The notes under the pieces: model-generated
The model's database searches: none
Seen by the model: only the letters and a program-made list of their open reading frames with translations
Told to the model about the DNA's origin: nothing
Part shown: piece by piece, positions 1 to 7,702 of the stretch
How the letters are laid out: each line of letters opens with the position of its first letter
Position numbering within the stretch: the stretch's first letter is position 1
DNA from: Erythrobacter sp. WG
Lineage (GTDB): Bacteria; Pseudomonadota; Alphaproteobacteria; Sphingomonadales; Sphingomonadaceae
Direction: 5' to 3'
NCBI RefSeq assembly: GCF_026586795.1
Contig: NZ_JAPFGY010000012.1
Span: 1 to 64,000 of the forward strand
DNA length: 64,000 nt
Program-made: the position numbers and the translations under genes

Positions 1-212
1 GGCGCGACCGAGGCGCGGCTCTCCGCCACCGGCTCGGGCGCGGCGGCCTCGAGACCGACCTCGGTCGCAAGGCTCACCGTCATGCGCTCGGGGAAGACCA
101 CCACCTCCTGCCGCACCGCCTGCATCAGCAGCACGGCGACGAGCGCACCGTGCAGCACCAGCGCCGCGGCCAGGCCGATCTTCTCCTCGTTGCGCAGCGC
201 TGTCTCACCCAT
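1..212 (-). CDS. tolA: TolA/TonB-like envelope protein, N-terminal part (truncated by window edge)
   Basis: Only the first 70 or so codons are present. The protein begins MGETALRNEEKIG and has one hydrophobic segment (residues about 13-30), followed by a region rich in Ala, Glu and Pro. This is the architecture of TolA/TonB: an inner-membrane anchor followed by an extended periplasmic linker. The ATG at 212-210 is chosen because an AGGTG-like ribosome site lies just upstream; it starts 13 bp after the tolR stop. Position directly after tolQ and tolR supports TolA, which links the TolQR motor to the outer membrane. The C-terminal domain that would separate TolA from TonB lies outside the window. 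Confidence 0.75.
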   Translation of the reverse strand, partial: MGETALRNEEKIGLAAALVLHGALVAVLLMQAVRQEVVVFPERMTVSLATEVGLEAAAPEPVAESRASVA

Positions 213-225
213 CACCACACCTGAG

Positions 226-669
226 CTATGGGGGCGTAACTGAACCGTCGGTGACCAGCGAGATCGACGTGAACCCGGCGCGGCCGAGCTCGCCCATCAC
301 CTGCATCACCCGGCCATAGTCGAGGCTGCGGTCGCCGCGCAGGACGACGAGCGGCGGCTCGCCCCCGCGTTGCAGCGCCTCAAGCGCGGCGGGGAGGCCG
401 CCGGGGGGCACCGGGTCCTCCTCGATATAGATCGTCCCCTGACGGTCGACCGTGATGGTGATCTGGTCGGGCTTCTCCTCGACCGGCGCGGCGCGGCTTT
501 CGGGCAGTTCCACCGGCACGCCGACCGCCGGAAGCGTCACCGTCACCATGAAGATGATGAGCAGCACCAGCATGACGTCGACGAGCGGCGTCACGTTGAT
601 CTCGGACATCGCCGCGCGCCGGCCGCGCTTGCCGCGGCGGCGCGAGGACGAGGAAAGGTTCATGCCCAT
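226..669 (-). CDS. tolR: TolR, ExbD/TolR-family proton-channel subunit
   Basis: 147 aa. A basic cytoplasmic N-terminus (SRRRGKRG) is followed by the family hallmark EINVTPLVDVMLVLLIIFMV, which contains the conserved Asp of the transmembrane proton path (VDVML). A periplasmic domain follows, with the usual GRVMQVMGELGRAGF motif near the end. TolR works with TolQ to use the proton motive force to energise TolA during cell-envelope constriction. The first ATG (669) has a GGAGG site at the right distance; a second Met two codons later is also possible. A palindromic repeat separates it from tolQ, but the gene order is the standard tolQ-tolR-tolA. Confidence 0.95.
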   Translation of the reverse strand: MGMNLSSSSRRRGKRGRRAAMSEINVTPLVDVMLVLLIIFMVTVTLPAVGVPVELPESRAAPVEEKPDQITITVDRQGTIYIEEDPVPPGGLPAALEALQRGGEPPLVVLRGDRSLDYGRVMQVMGELGRAGFTSISLVTDGSVTPP

Positions 670-681
670 CCTTCACTCCCT

Positions 682-746
682 CCGTTCGCCGCGAGCGAAG
701 TCGAGAGGCGCTGCGCAGGTGTCTCGACTTCGCTCGAGGCGAACGG
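682..746. repeat. Palindromic intergenic repeat, family 2 (copy 1)
   Basis: Two inverted arms, each with the core TCGAGCGAAGTCGAGA, bounded by CCGTTCG on one side and CGAACGG on the other, with a short central spacer. The same structure recurs at 45184-45247 and 51826-51896. This copy sits between tolQ and tolR, so it is transcribed as a long hairpin inside the operon. It could affect mRNA stability or attenuate transcription, but that is inference. Confidence 0.85.
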
Positions 747-763
747 ATAACCCGGAGCCCGCA

Positions 764-1462
764 TCACGCCCGGTCCAACTCGCGGCTGAGACCCATGTGC
801 AGCTTGTCGGCAAAACGCTGGAGGGTCGCCTCGTACTGATCCACCGCGCCGCCGAAGCGGTTGTAGGCGATCACCGCAGGGATCGCCGCGAACAGGCCGA
901 TGGCGGTCGCGAACAGCGCCTCGGCGATGCCGGGGGCGACGACCGTCAGCGACGCGCTCTGCTGCGCGCCGATATCGAAGAAGCTTTTCATGATCCCCCA
1001 AACGGTCCCGAACAGGCCGACGAAGGGCGCCACCGAGCCGACGGTCGCAAGGAAGTTCAGCCGCCCGGCGAGCTCATCGGATTCCTGCGCGATCTGGCTG
1101 TCCATCGCCGCGGCAATGCGCTGGCGCGCGGCGTCGCGGTCGACCGGTTGGCGGGCGGTGGACTTCTTCCACTCGTCGAGCCCCGCGCCGGCGACGCGGG
1201 CGGCGGGAATGTCCTTGCGCGCCTGCTTGGTCAGCAGCCCCTCGCGGTCGCGCTGCTCCCAGAACTCGTCCTCGTATTCGCGCGACTTCCGGCGCATCGA
1301 ACCGATCCGCAGCGAGAAGGAGACGATGATCATCCACACCCAGATGCTCGCCAGGATCAGGCCGACCATCACCGCCTGCACGATGATGTCGGCCTGGAGG
1401 AACAGGTCGACCGGGTTGAGCCGCGAAGGCGCGGCGGCGGCGCTGAGCAGGGCGAGCGTCAC
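764..1462 (-). CDS. tolQ: TolQ, MotA/TolQ/ExbB-family proton-channel subunit
   Basis: 232 aa from a GTG at 1462. The gene could instead start at an ATG at 1513, but that would overlap ybgC by 46 bp. The GTG follows the ybgC stop by 5 bp and has AAGGAAA at good spacing, so it is preferred. Three hydrophobic segments are visible: about residues 18-45, then FLATVGSVAPFVGLFGTVWGI (first half of the channel pair), then ALFATAIGLFAAIPAVIAYN. The GLFGTVWGI and AIGL-AAIPAV motifs are diagnostic for TolQ/ExbB. The protein forms the pentameric channel around TolR in the inner membrane. Adjacency to ybgC and tolR supports TolQ rather than ExbB. Confidence 0.93.
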   Translation of the reverse strand: MTLALLSAAAAPSRLNPVDLFLQADIIVQAVMVGLILASIWVWMIIVSFSLRIGSMRRKSREYEDEFWEQRDREGLLTKQARKDIPAARVAGAGLDEWKKSTARQPVDRDAARQRIAAAMDSQIAQESDELAGRLNFLATVGSVAPFVGLFGTVWGIMKSFFDIGAQQSASLTVVAPGIAEALFATAIGLFAAIPAVIAYNRFGGAVDQYEATLQRFADKLHMGLSRELDRA

Positions 1463-1467
1463 GGTGG

Positions 1468-1920
1468 TCAGGTTTCCTTGCTGTTCATGAAGGTCTGGAA
1501 GGCGGCGCGCCATTCGGCCGGCTGGCGGCGCGGGCGGCCGTCAAGGGTGATGAACGCCGCGCGAACATCGGCGATGGCGAGAACATCGCCGCCACGGCGC
1601 GCGGTCTGCTGCATCCGCACGCTGGCCGCGCCGACTTCGCTGCTGATCGTCTCGATCACCACATCGTCTTCGAGCTTCGCGGGGCGCAGATATCTCACGC
1701 TGATCTCGGACAAGGCATAGGCGCCCTCCCCGCTCTCGATCGCGGCGCGCTGGTCGATGCCGAGCAGCCGCAGCAGATCGCTGCGCGCGCGTTCGAACCA
1801 GCGCAGGTAATTGGCGTGATAGGTGATCCCCGACAGGTCGGTGTCCTCGTAATAGACGCGCACGGCATAGAGATGCCGTGCACCGTCGAGGATGCCGCCG
1901 GGGGGAGTGGGAGAGGTCAT
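1468..1920 (-). CDS. ybgC: YbgC, Tol-Pal system hotdog-fold acyl-CoA thioesterase
   Basis: 150 aa, 4HBT (hotdog) family. The motif VYYEDTDLSGITYHANYLRW carries the catalytic Asp and the His-Asn typical of YbgC. It is followed by the helix FERARSDLLRLLGID. YbgC proteins hydrolyse short or medium acyl-CoAs and are commonly the first gene of tol-pal operons, as here, where the stop is 5 bp before the preferred tolQ start. The exact physiological substrate cannot be read from sequence. The gene is the most upstream member of this operon in the window. Confidence 0.93.
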   Translation of the reverse strand: MTSPTPPGGILDGARHLYAVRVYYEDTDLSGITYHANYLRWFERARSDLLRLLGIDQRAAIESGEGAYALSEISVRYLRPAKLEDDVVIETISSEVGAASVRMQQTARRGGDVLAIADVRAAFITLDGRPRRQPAEWRAAFQTFMNSKET

Positions 1921-2021
1921 CGCTTGCCCCCTAGCCTAGCGGGGAATCGCTGCAAAGGCGCGACGTCGCGAAATGTCGATGAACGGCGCCCGATTGGGGG
2001 TTGGCGCGTTGACGGAGCGCC

Positions 2022-2405
2022 TCAGCGCCGCGCGATCATCGGTCCCAGGGGCTCTCCGCCAAAGATGTGAACGTGGAGATGCGGCACCTCCTGCCCGCCG
2101 TGCCGGCCGATATTGGCGAGCAGGCGATAGCCGGGCGCGACAAGGCCCTTCATGCGCGCCACCTCGCCCACCGCGCGCACGAAGCCTCCGATCTCCGCAT
2201 CGGAGGCCTTGGCGCTGAAATCGTCCCAGCTGACATAGCGGCCCTTCGGGATCACCAGCGTGTGCACTTCGGCCTGCGGGTTGATGTCCTCGAAGGCCAG
2301 CGCCCAATCGTCCTCGTAGACCTTTTGCGACGGGATTTCCCCGCGCAGAATCTTCGCGAAGATATTGTTGTCGTCGTAAGGCAAGGTCGGGTCGATCGGC
2401 ATCAT
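2022..2405 (-). CDS. HIT-family purine-nucleotide phosphoramidase (HinT-like)
   Basis: 127 aa, normal length for HinT. The catalytic histidine triad is intact as PHLHVHIFGG near residue 110. The N-terminal part (NNIFAKILRGEIPSQKVYED) matches the HIT fold, as does the downstream INPQAEVHTLVIPK. These proteins hydrolyse adenylyl phosphoramidates. The gene is the last of the his block: its ATG overlaps the hisE stop in an ATGA junction (2402-2405). HIT genes commonly sit next to hisE in alphaproteobacteria, but the link to histidine synthesis is unclear. Confidence 0.93.
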   Translation of the reverse strand: MMPIDPTLPYDDNNIFAKILRGEIPSQKVYEDDWALAFEDINPQAEVHTLVIPKGRYVSWDDFSAKASDAEIGGFVRAVGEVARMKGLVAPGYRLLANIGRHGGQEVPHLHVHIFGGEPLGPMIARR

Positions 2406-2716
2406 TCGCTCCTTGCGGCCTTTTCCGCGAGACCGGACAGCCCCTCGCGCCGGTCGAGTTCGGCCAGCACCTGCTCCAGCCGGACGCCCTTCTCGGCGAG
2501 CAGCACCATGAGGTGGAACAGCACGTCCGCCGCCTCGCCCACCAGTTCGGCCTCGTCCCCGGCGAGCGCGGCGATCACCGCCTCGGTCGCCTCCTCGCCA
2601 AGCTTCTGGGCGATTTTCTTGAGCCCCTTGTGATGGAGCTTCGCCACATAGCTTTCCTCCGGCGAGGCAGCGAGGCGCTGGGCGATGGTCGCTTCGAGGC
2701 GGGCGAGGGTGTCCAT
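2402..2716 (-). CDS. hisE: Phosphoribosyl-ATP pyrophosphatase
   Basis: 104 aa, normal for the stand-alone HisE of alphaproteobacteria. It is an all-alpha MazG-like fold. Metal-binding acidic motifs are visible as KLGEEATEAVIAAL and GEAADVLFHLMVLLAEKG. It catalyses the second step of histidine synthesis, PRPP-ATP pyrophosphate hydrolysis. It starts 14 bp after hisF and overlaps the HIT gene by 4 bp, so translation of the three is probably coupled. hisI is not in the window. Confidence 0.95.
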   Translation of the reverse strand: MDTLARLEATIAQRLAASPEESYVAKLHHKGLKKIAQKLGEEATEAVIAALAGDEAELVGEAADVLFHLMVLLAEKGVRLEQVLAELDRREGLSGLAEKAARSE

Positions 2717-2730
2717 GCGGCCTCTTTCGG

Positions 2731-3495
2731 TCAAACCCCGCGCGCCGGCAAGCCCGCCGCCCTGAGCGCCGCGTGCGCCTCGGCGATGGTGTGGTGGCCG
2801 AAATGGAAGATCGAGGCGGCGAGGACCGCGCTGGCGTGGCCCTTGGTCACCCCTTCCACAAGGTGCTCGAGGCTCCCCACCCCGCCGCTCGCGATCACCG
2901 GCACGCTGACCGCGTCGGCAATCTCGCGGGTGAGAGCAAGGTCGTAGCCCCTTTGCGTCCCGTCGCCGTCCATCGAGGTGACGAGCAACTCGCCCGCGCC
3001 CAGCCCCGCGACCTTCATCGCATATTCCACCGCGTCGATCCCGGTCGGCTTGCGGCCGCCGTGGGTGAAGATTTCCCAGTTCCCCCGGGGCGTGCGGCGC
3101 GCGTCGACACTGGCGACGACGCACTGGCTGCCGAACTTCGCGGCGATCTCGCCCACCAGCTCGGGCCGGGCGACGGCGGCGGAGTTGACCGCGACCTTGT
3201 CCGCCCCCGCCAGCAGCAGCGCGCGCGCGTCCTCGGCGCTGCGCACTCCGCCCCCGACGGTCAATGGCATGAAGCACACCTCCGCGGTGCGCCGCACCAT
3301 ATCGAGCAATGTCCCGCGCCCTTCGTGGCTGGCGGAAATGTCGAGGAAGCACAGCTCGTCCGCGCCCGCCGCATCATAGGCGCGCGCCTGCTCGACCGGA
3401 TCGCCCGCGTCCTTCAAGTCGACGAAATTGACGCCCTTGACCACGCGGCCATCGGCGACGTCCAGGCAGGGGATGACGCGGATGCGGACGGTCAT
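2731..3495 (-). CDS. hisF: Imidazole glycerol phosphate synthase, cyclase subunit
   Basis: 254 aa TIM barrel. The start [13 protein letters not shown] holds the catalytic Asp, with [10 protein letters not shown] following. The second catalytic Asp lies in [14 protein letters not shown]. Phosphate-binding glycines are visible in LTVGGGVRS and [11 protein letters not shown]. HisF uses ammonia from HisH to make IGP and AICAR. The ATG at 3495 is chosen over an in-frame TTG two codons upstream. Unlike the tightly overlapping hisB-to-hisA part, hisF is separated from hisA by a 140 bp palindromic repeat pair. Confidence 0.96.
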   Translation of the reverse strand: MTVRIRVIPCLDVADGRVVKGVNFVDLKDAGDPVEQARAYDAAGADELCFLDISASHEGRGTLLDMVRRTAEVCFMPLTVGGGVRSAEDARALLLAGADKVAVNSAAVARPELVGEIAAKFGSQCVVASVDARRTPRGNWEIFTHGGRKPTGIDAVEYAMKVAGLGAGELLVTSMDGDGTQRGYDLALTREIADAVSVPVIASGGVGSLEHLVEGVTKGHASAVLAASIFHFGHHTIAEAHAALRAAGLPARGV

Positions 3496-3502
3496 GTGCA
3501 AT

Positions 3503-3642
3503 CCTCCCCTTCAGGGGAGGGGGACCACCGAAGGTGGTGGAGGGGCACGCGCCGCTTTCCGGATGGCAGCGAAGTGTCGGAAAGCCGCACCTGCCCCTCC
3601 ACCATGCTGCGCATGGTCCCCCTCCCCGTGCCGGGGAGGATC
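3503..3642. repeat. Family 1 palindromic repeat, inverted pair with spacer (hisA-hisF gap)
   Basis: A left arm (3503-3547) and a right arm (3592-3640) lie in opposite orientation around a 44 bp spacer (3548-3591), which itself can form a hairpin (CTTTCCG/CGGAAAG). The right arm contains two nested hairpins: ACCATGC-TGC-GCATGGT and CCTCCCC-GTGC-CGGGGAGG. The left arm is identical over about 45 bp to the left arm at 47618-47662. The right arm differs at one position from the arm at 43580-43630. The right end runs directly into the hisA stop codon, giving TGA followed by TCCTCC on the gene strand. Confidence 0.92.
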
Positions 3643-4369
3643 ATGTTCTTGCCCCCATCGCGATCGCCGCCGCGAGGTCGAGCCGCCCTTCATAGAGCGC
3701 GCGGCCCGTGATCACCCCCTCGATCCCCTCATGCGCGTAGAGCGAGAGGATGTGAATGTCGTCGAGCCCCTTCACCCCGCCGCTGGCGATCACCGGAATG
3801 TCGACGCGGCGGGCGAGGTCAACGGTCGCCTCGATGTTCACGCCCTTCAAGAGGCCGTCTCGCCCGATGTCGGTGAACAGCAGCGAGGCGACGCCGGCGT
3901 CCTCGAAGCGGCGGGCCAGGTCGGTGACGGGGACGTCGGAGACCTCCGCCCAGCCCTCGGTCGCGACCATGCCGTCGCGCGCGTCCACGGCGACGACAAT
4001 GCCGTTCTCCCACTCGCGCGCCATGTCCTTCACGAATTCGGGGTTCTTCAAGGCGGCCGATCCCATCACCACCCGCGCGACGCCGAGGTTGAACCAGCCC
4101 TCGACCGCCGCCGCATCGCGGATGCCGCCGCCAAGTTGCACATAGCCCGGGAAGGCAGCGACAATGGCTTCCACCGCCGCGCGATTGCGGCTTTCGCCCG
4201 CAAAGCTGCCGTCGAGATCGACCACATGGAGGTGCTCGGCCCCGGCTTCCGCGAAGATCATCGCCTGCGCGGCCGGATCGTCACCGTAGACCGTGGCGCG
4301 CGCCATGTCGCCCTCGGCGAGGCGCACCACCTGGCCGTCCTTCAAGTCGATGGCGGGGAAGATGATCAT
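3641..4369 (-). CDS. hisA: Phosphoribosylformimino-5-aminoimidazole carboxamide ribotide isomerase
   Basis: 242 aa TIM barrel related to HisF. The N-terminus MIIFPAIDLKDGQVVRL carries the first catalytic Asp. The second half has LLFTDIGRDGLLKGVN with the second catalytic Asp, and VIASGGVKGLDD binds phosphate. It catalyses the ProFAR-to-PRFAR isomerisation. The ATG overlaps the hisH stop in an ATGA junction. Its own TGA is immediately followed by a palindromic repeat, so the repeat forms the start of the 3' untranslated gap before hisF. Confidence 0.96.
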   Translation of the reverse strand: MIIFPAIDLKDGQVVRLAEGDMARATVYGDDPAAQAMIFAEAGAEHLHVVDLDGSFAGESRNRAAVEAIVAAFPGYVQLGGGIRDAAAVEGWFNLGVARVVMGSAALKNPEFVKDMAREWENGIVVAVDARDGMVATEGWAEVSDVPVTDLARRFEDAGVASLLFTDIGRDGLLKGVNIEATVDLARRVDIPVIASGGVKGLDDIHILSLYAHEGIEGVITGRALYEGRLDLAAAIAMGART

Positions 4370-4992
4370 GGAAACCACTCGAGGAAGCGGCAGAGGGTGG
4401 CAAGGCCGTAGGCCTGGCTCTTCTCCGGATGGAACTGCACGCCGAGGATGTTGTCGCGGGCGACCGCAGCGACCAGTCCCTCGCCGTGGTCGGTCATCGC
4501 GGCGACGTGGTGCGGATCGGCGGCGGCGAAGTGGTAGGAGTGGAGGAAGTAAGCCTCGCCCTCCTCGATCACTTCGTGGCCGCGGGCGTGGGGGAGGACC
4601 GCGACATCGTTCCAACCCATGTGCGGCACCTTGATCGCGGGGTCCGAGGGCTCGATCAGCCGCACCTCGCCCGGCACCCAGCCGAGGCCGGGCGTCTCGC
4701 CATGCTCAAGCCCGCGGCCCGCCAGCAATTGCATTCCCACGCAGATGCCGAGGAACGGCGCACCGCCGACATGGACGCGCTCGGTCATCGCCTCGATCAT
4801 GTGCGGGACGGCCCTCAGCCCTTCGGCACAGGCCTTGAAGCTGCCGACGCCGGGGAGCACGATCCGGTCCGCCGCGCGCACGACATAGGGGTCGGCGGTG
4901 ACGGTGACATCGGCCCCGGCGGCTCTCAGGGCGTTGTGAACCGAATGCAGGTTGCCGGCGCCGTAATCGACGAGGGCGACGACCTCAGCCAT
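4366..4992 (-). CDS. hisH: Imidazole glycerol phosphate synthase, glutaminase subunit
   Basis: 208 aa class I glutamine amidotransferase. The start VALVDYGAGNLHSV is typical. The nucleophile Cys lies in FLGICVGMQLL, and the His and Glu of the triad lie in GVQFHPEKSQ. It releases ammonia from glutamine for HisF. The ATG at 4992 overlaps the 3' end of the YciI gene by 8 bp, and its stop overlaps the hisA ATG. The gene therefore belongs to a translationally coupled run from hisB to hisA. Confidence 0.96.
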   Translation of the reverse strand: MAEVVALVDYGAGNLHSVHNALRAAGADVTVTADPYVVRAADRIVLPGVGSFKACAEGLRAVPHMIEAMTERVHVGGAPFLGICVGMQLLAGRGLEHGETPGLGWVPGEVRLIEPSDPAIKVPHMGWNDVAVLPHARGHEVIEEGEAYFLHSYHFAAADPHHVAAMTDHGEGLVAAVARDNILGVQFHPEKSQAYGLATLCRFLEWFP

Positions 4993-5281
4993 GGAACGCC
5001 TCGAGCCCCGGGAAGTCGAAGCGCGGGGTCCACTGGATGATCTGGAGATCGGCGAGCCCCTCTTGCATGAAGGGATCGGCCGCGAGCAGTCGCTCGGCCT
5101 CCTCGCGGCTCGCAGCCTTTATGAAGATCAGCCCTCCGTCGCGCGGCTCGCGCGGGCCCCAGGCGACGAAGTGCCCCGCCTCGTGCCCGGCCTTGAGCCA
5201 GGCGAGGTGGGCCTCGAGCGCTGCGTCGATCCGCGCGATCGGCACGGTGTAGGTCAGCGAGGCGATGAAGATGCTAGCCAC
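4985..5281 (-). CDS. YciI-family protein embedded in the his operon
   Basis: 98 aa, the usual length of YciI-like (dimeric alpha/beta barrel) proteins. Visible family features are the N-terminal strand [30 protein letters not shown] with the conserved His residues, and [22 protein letters not shown] near the end. The start is a GTG at 5281, overlapping the hisB 3' end by 8 bp; the stop overlaps hisH by 8 bp. The biochemical role of YciI proteins is poorly defined. The double overlap suggests co-translation with histidine enzymes, which is worth noting but does not prove a role in the pathway. Confidence 0.9.
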   Translation of the reverse strand: MASIFIASLTYTVPIARIDAALEAHLAWLKAGHEAGHFVAWGPREPRDGGLIFIKAASREEAERLLAADPFMQEGLADLQIIQWTPRFDFPGLEAFHG

Positions 5282-5882
5282 CCAATTGCCCCTTGGTGGA
5301 GGGAATAGCCCCGCCCTTGCGCGGATCGCGCTCGACCGCCTGCCGCATGGCGCGCGCGAAGCCCTTGTAGAGGCTTTCGCAGATATGGTGGTTGTTGGTG
5401 CCGTAGAGCAGCTCCATGTGGAGCGTGATGCCGGCGGCCTGGCTGACGGAATGGAACCAGTGCTCGATCAGCTCGGTGTCCCATTCGCCGAGGCGTTCCT
5501 GGGTGAACTTCGCCTTCCACACCAGATAGGGCCGCCCCGAGATGTCGAGCGCAACGCGGCTCAGGGTCTCGTCCATCGGCGAATAGGCCGCGCCGTAGCG
5601 CCCGATCCCGGCCTTGTCGCCCAGCGCCTGCGCGATCGCCTGTCCCAGCGCGATCGCCGAATCCTCGGTGGTGTGGTGCTGGTCGACATGGAGGTCGCCC
5701 TCCACCTTCATCGTCACGTCGATGAGCGAATGGCGGCTGAACTGTTCGACCATGTGATCGAGGAAGCCGATGCCGGTGGAGACGTCATAGGTGCCGGTGC
5801 CGTCGAGATCGACGGTGATGGCGATCTTCGTCTCGGTGGTGTTGCGCGAGACCGATCCGGTGCGGGCGGGAGGGCTGGCCAT
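5274..5882 (-). CDS. hisB: Imidazoleglycerol-phosphate dehydratase
   Basis: 202 aa, monofunctional HisB without the phosphatase domain. The metal-binding motifs are clear: [17 protein letters not shown], then [14 protein letters not shown], and near the C-terminus [18 protein letters not shown]. It dehydrates IGP to imidazole acetol phosphate. The ATG at 5882 is chosen because the family consensus starts soon after ([18 protein letters not shown]); longer frames reaching 6020 run into the divergent sspB region. It is the first gene of the his block, with the promoter likely in the 124 bp gap shared with sspB. Confidence 0.95.
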   Translation of the reverse strand: MASPPARTGSVSRNTTETKIAITVDLDGTGTYDVSTGIGFLDHMVEQFSRHSLIDVTMKVEGDLHVDQHHTTEDSAIALGQAIAQALGDKAGIGRYGAAYSPMDETLSRVALDISGRPYLVWKAKFTQERLGEWDTELIEHWFHSVSQAAGITLHMELLYGTNNHHICESLYKGFARAMRQAVERDPRKGGAIPSTKGQLGG

Positions 5883-6006
5883 GGCTCGCGCTATAGTCCG
5901 ATGAAAGCGCATGACAAGCGCGAGGCGCAGGGCCGGGCCGCTGACGATGGCGCCGGCCAGCAAACCACTTGACCCGGCCCGCTTGTCCCGGCACCAATTC
6001 GCAAGC

Positions 6007-6486
6007 ATGAGCAGCGACACGCCCGACAGCCTGATCCCCTATGACGAGATCGTGCAGGAAGCCCTGCGCGCGGTCGTCGGCCGGGTGCTGGGCTCGATCG
6101 TCGGGGGCGGCGGACAGCTGCCGGGTGCGCACCATTTTTACATCACCTTCAAGACCGGCGCGCCGGGCGTGAACATTCCGCCGCACCTGCGCGAGCGCTT
6201 CCCCGACGAGATGACGATCGTGCTCCAGAACAAGTTCTGGGACCTCGAGGTCGGCCAGCAGGGCTTCTCGGTGAGCCTCACCTTCAACCAGGTGCCGGCC
6301 AAGCTGACGATCCCCTTTGCCGCGATCACCGCCTTCGTCGATCCGGCGGTCGATTTCGGCCTCCAGTTCCAGGCCGCGGTCGACGAGCTCGAGCCAGAGG
6401 CGCACGAGGACGCGGAGAACGACGGACCCGACAGCGATCCTGACGGCTCGAACGTCGTCAGCATCGATTTCGGCCGCAAGAAGTAG
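6007..6486 (+). CDS. sspB: SspB-family ClpXP adaptor
   Basis: 159 aa. A folded domain ([19 protein letters not shown] through VDFGLQF) is followed by an acidic, disordered linker ([18 protein letters not shown]) and a short conserved tail, [10 protein letters not shown]. This is the SspB layout: a dimer domain that binds ssrA-tagged substrates plus a flexible C-terminal module that docks on ClpX. The ATG at 6007 ([15 protein letters not shown]) is chosen because the sequence upstream is not conserved-looking and overlaps the hisB promoter region. The alphaproteobacterial homologue is sometimes annotated only by family (ClpXP protease specificity-enhancing factor). Confidence 0.88.
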   Translation: MSSDTPDSLIPYDEIVQEALRAVVGRVLGSIVGGGGQLPGAHHFYITFKTGAPGVNIPPHLRERFPDEMTIVLQNKFWDLEVGQQGFSVSLTFNQVPAKLTIPFAAITAFVDPAVDFGLQFQAAVDELEPEAHEDAENDGPDSDPDGSNVVSIDFGRKK

Positions 6487-6491
6487 CCGGC

Positions 6492-6893
6492 ATGGCGCGC
6501 AGGAGACGGTCGAGCGGTGGCGCGCGGACGGGCGCGGCCGATCCCGGGGACGCAGCCGGCAAGCCCGGCCTGTCGCTCCCAAGCCCGGATGCCGCCACCA
6601 ACTTGGTGATCGCCGACATCGTGCTGCGCGCCGCCGGCGGATTGCTGCGCGACCGGCTCGAGAAGGGCCTGATCTCGCGCCATCACGACAATGATCCCAA
6701 GGCCCGGCGGATGGTCGACAAGCGCGGCCTCGCCTCGAGCGCGCTGCTCTACGGGGCGAGCCGCCTCGCACGCCGCTCGCCGCTCGGCCTTGTCGTGGTG
6801 GCGGGCGGGCTTGCCGCCAAGGTCTTCTACGATCGCGGCAAACGGCTCGAGGCGGAGCGCAAGGCACGGCCGCGTCCGGGCGAGCCATCCTGA
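6492..6893 (+). CDS. Small basic protein of unknown function
   Basis: 133 aa, no family recognised with confidence. The first 35 residues are rich in Arg, Gly and Ala and probably disordered. A central helix contains NLVIADIVLRAAGGLLRDRLEKG. Toward the end a hydrophobic stretch (SPLGLVVVAGGLAAKVFY, about residues 96-113) could be one membrane or amphipathic segment, with a basic tail. It starts 5 bp after the sspB stop and is followed 42 bp later by gmk, so it likely shares their transcript. A cytoplasmic-membrane association is only inference. Confidence 0.7.
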   Translation: MARRRRSSGGARTGAADPGDAAGKPGLSLPSPDAATNLVIADIVLRAAGGLLRDRLEKGLISRHHDNDPKARRMVDKRGLASSALLYGASRLARRSPLGLVVVAGGLAAKVFYDRGKRLEAERKARPRPGEPS

Positions 6894-6935
6894 TCCCCGC
6901 TTGATTTCCCGGTGCGCGTTGGTGCAACGGGGCCT

Positions 6936-7586
6936 ATGGGCGACTCCTCACAGCAACCTGCCGACACGCTCCAGCGCCGGGGCCTGATGTTCATCCTGTC
7001 CTCGCCTTCCGGGGCGGGCAAGACCACCCTGTCGCGGATGCTGCTGGCGCGCGACAGCGAGATCCGGCTGTCGGTGTCCTGCACGACCCGTCCGCCGCGT
7101 CCCGGCGAGGTCGACGGGGTCCATTACCACTTCGTCTCCGACGCCGAGTTCGACCGGATGGTGGAAGAGGACGACTTCTACGAATGGGCGCACGTCTTCG
7201 GCCACCGCTACGGCACGCCCAAGGGCAAGATCCGCGCCGCGCTGAAGGAGGGGCAGGACTTCCTCTTCGACATCGACTGGCAGGGCACCCAGCAGCTCTA
7301 CCAGAAGGACCAGCAGGACGTGGTCCGCGTCTTCATCCTGCCGCCCTCGATCGACGAGCTGCACCGCAGATTGCAAGGGCGCGCCACCGACAGCGCCGAA
7401 GTCATCGCCGCGCGTATGGAGCGCGCCCAGGCCGAAATCAGCCACTGGGACGGCTACGATTACGTGATCATCAATGACGATGTCGACGTCTGCTTCGAGA
7501 AGGTCCGCGCGATCCTCGAGGCCGAGCGCATGAAGCGCGCCCGCCAGACCGGGCTGATCCCCTTCGTGCGCGGCCTGATGGGCTGA
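6936..7586 (+). CDS. gmk: Guanylate kinase
   Basis: 216 aa. The P-loop is SSPSGAGKTT (about residues 22-31). It is followed by the GMP-binding region SCTTRPPRPGEVDGVHYHF and EWAHVFGHRYGTPK, and by DIDWQGTQQL and a lid segment RLQGRATDSAEVIAARM. It phosphorylates GMP to GDP. The ATG at 6936 (MGDSSQQ) is preferred to an upstream GTG because the shorter form already has a typical N-terminal extension. The function is housekeeping and the sequence appears complete. Confidence 0.96.
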   Translation: MGDSSQQPADTLQRRGLMFILSSPSGAGKTTLSRMLLARDSEIRLSVSCTTRPPRPGEVDGVHYHFVSDAEFDRMVEEDDFYEWAHVFGHRYGTPKGKIRAALKEGQDFLFDIDWQGTQQLYQKDQQDVVRVFILPPSIDELHRRLQGRATDSAEVIAARMERAQAEISHWDGYDYVIINDDVDVCFEKVRAILEAERMKRARQTGLIPFVRGLMG

Positions 7587-7702
7587 TCCAGGTGATTGTC
7601 CGCAAGCGTCAGCGCCTGTTCAACCGCCCCGCGCCACACGGCTCAGCCATATTTCCGGGAGCGGACGAATTCCCGCGCGCTTCCCTGACAACGAGAGAGA
7701 CG

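Noticed and set aside
3641..4615. Longer HisA starting inside hisH
   Set aside because: HisA homologues start at MIIFPAIDL; the extra 82 residues are hisH in another frame.
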